From contig JALFIK010000012.1 of the NCBI GenBank assembly GCA_022776205.1, positions 1 through 6,413 of the forward strand: a stretch of DNA of 6,413 nt, read 5' to 3'. Shown here in pieces: positions 5,890 to 6,413 of this stretch. The stretch is from Eubacterium sp. (GTDB lineage: Bacteria; Bacillota; Clostridia; Lachnospirales; Lachnospiraceae). The translations under genes and the position numbers were made by a program. Within the stretch, counting starts at the first letter, position 1; every line of letters begins with the position of its first letter. Below the pieces are notes generated by a model, which saw nothing but the letters and a program-made list of their open reading frames with translations, did not search any database and was not told where the DNA came from.

Positions 5890-6413
5890 AGGGAAATAAT
5901 ATCTGGAAAAAAATCTGGAACCGTACAATTCAGAAACTTCTTGGACTGAATCTTTTGCTGGAATTTTCTGAGAGAAGATCACCGGCAGAAGTACTTGCCT
6001 TTGTCCATGAGCGGACGTTTGTGTTTTTATATAACGGGTTTATCATTTTTATGTGCCTGTGTGTCGTTTTTCTTGTAAAAAAGAAAATCTTTACTTATGT
6101 GCTCGTAAGCGGTTTCTGGGTGATCGTTGCCATCGCAAATGCAGCAGTTCTCAGCAACAGAAAAACACCTTTTACCGCAGTGGATCTCACGATTGTAAAA
6201 TCTACCCTTCCTATTCTGGGGACGTATCTGGAGATATGGCAGATTGTGCTTCTCGCAATTCTGGCTGTGGCCGTGGTTGTCGGTTTGGTCTGCCTGTATC
6301 TTTATTCACCGGAGAATAGGGAAGATTATGATTTCCGGGGTGGTCTGGTGCTGACCATGATTTTCCTGTGTATTTTCAGCGGGGTAACCTATGTCGGTGT
6401 GGGTAAGGGAATG
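5886..6413 (+). CDS. LTA-synthase-like membrane protein, N-terminal part (3' end cut by window)
   Basis: An open frame of 176 codons runs from ATG 5886 to the window edge with no stop. The start overlaps the sortase stop as ATGA, and a purine-rich ribosome binding site (AGGGAGAGG) lies just before it, so translation is probably coupled. After a basic amphipathic N-terminus (1-44) come about four membrane helices: 45-64, 68-89, 117-140 and 152-173. NRKTPFTAVDL at 91-101 resembles the conserved TPFT..D motif between helices of polytopic LTA-synthase/sulfatase-like proteins common in Clostridia. If so, the missing C-terminal half should hold an extracellular alkaline-phosphatase-fold domain transferring phosphoglycerol from phosphatidylglycerol. 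That domain is not in the window, so the product name rests on N-terminal resemblance and context with the sortase. Confidence 0.65.
   Translation, partial: MKGNNIWKKIWNRTIQKLLGLNLLLEFSERRSPAEVLAFVHERTFVFLYNGFIIFMCLCVVFLVKKKIFTYVLVSGFWVIVAIANAAVLSNRKTPFTAVDLTIVKSTLPILGTYLEIWQIVLLAILAVAVVVGLVCLYLYSPENREDYDFRGGLVLTMIFLCIFSGVTYVGVGKGM

Larger units (their letters stand above)
3135..6413 (+). other. Predicted transcription unit of five genes, open at the window end
   Basis: The five + strand genes are separated by an overlap of 17 bases, gaps of 15 and 9 bases, and an overlap of 4 bases. No hairpin followed by a U tract and no promoter-like pair was seen between them, so a single message starting near 3135 is inferred. 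The run mixes small soluble enzymes (DJ-1 type, CobU) with membrane and cell-surface proteins (DUF1189, sortase, LTA-synthase-like). The downstream end is not visible. Confidence 0.6.

Noticed and set aside
6053..6319. Plus-strand 88-codon cysteine-rich frame
   Set aside because: It is in another frame within the longer uninterrupted membrane-protein frame from 5886, which has the ribosome binding site and the stop-start overlap.

Overview
The window reads as chromosomal DNA of a low-to-medium GC Gram-positive anaerobe, most likely a Clostridia member of the Lachnospiraceae type. This rests on strong AGGAGG-like ribosome binding sites before most genes, very A+T-rich intergenic gaps, and protein families typical of that group: a type IIA topoisomerase A subunit with a short C-terminal domain, an L,D-transpeptidase with peptidoglycan-binding repeats, DUF1189, a class B sortase and a polytopic LTA-synthase-like protein. 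The genus cannot be read from the sequence. No mobile element, CRISPR array, tRNA or rRNA was seen.

Layout. (1) Bases 1-888, + strand: the 3' end of a topoisomerase IV subunit A gene, cut by the window edge. (2) Bases 890-932: a long hairpin between convergent genes, probably a two-way terminator. (3) Bases 942-2378, - strand: a membrane-anchored L,D-transpeptidase (YkuD fold) with its own promoter in the A+T-rich gap 2379-2509. (4) Bases 2510-2998, - strand: a CYTH-domain (triphosphate tunnel) protein whose start is best placed 12 codons inside the longest reading frame. (5) Bases 2999-3170: a divergent control region with back-to-back promoters and two small palindromes. (6) Bases 3171-6413, + strand: a tight five-gene run of DJ-1/PfpI protein, DUF1189 membrane protein, CobU, class B sortase and the N-terminal part of an LTA-synthase-like membrane protein that runs off the end. 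Gaps or overlaps in this run are -17, +15, +9 and -4 bases, with no promoter or terminator visible inside it, so it is probably one transcription unit driven by the promoter at 3100-3128.

How the genes fit together. Three of the eight genes act on or at the Gram-positive cell envelope (L,D-transpeptidase, sortase, LTA-synthase-like), and the DUF1189 protein is an integral membrane protein. CobU, the DJ-1 protein and the CYTH protein are small soluble enzymes with no obvious envelope link. The region looks mainly like ordinary core genome. No strong case for a new system is visible. The points most worth checking are the mixed operon (a lone cobU between membrane and sortase genes), the palindromes around the CYTH gene, and the inverted repeat around the -35 box of the operon promoter.
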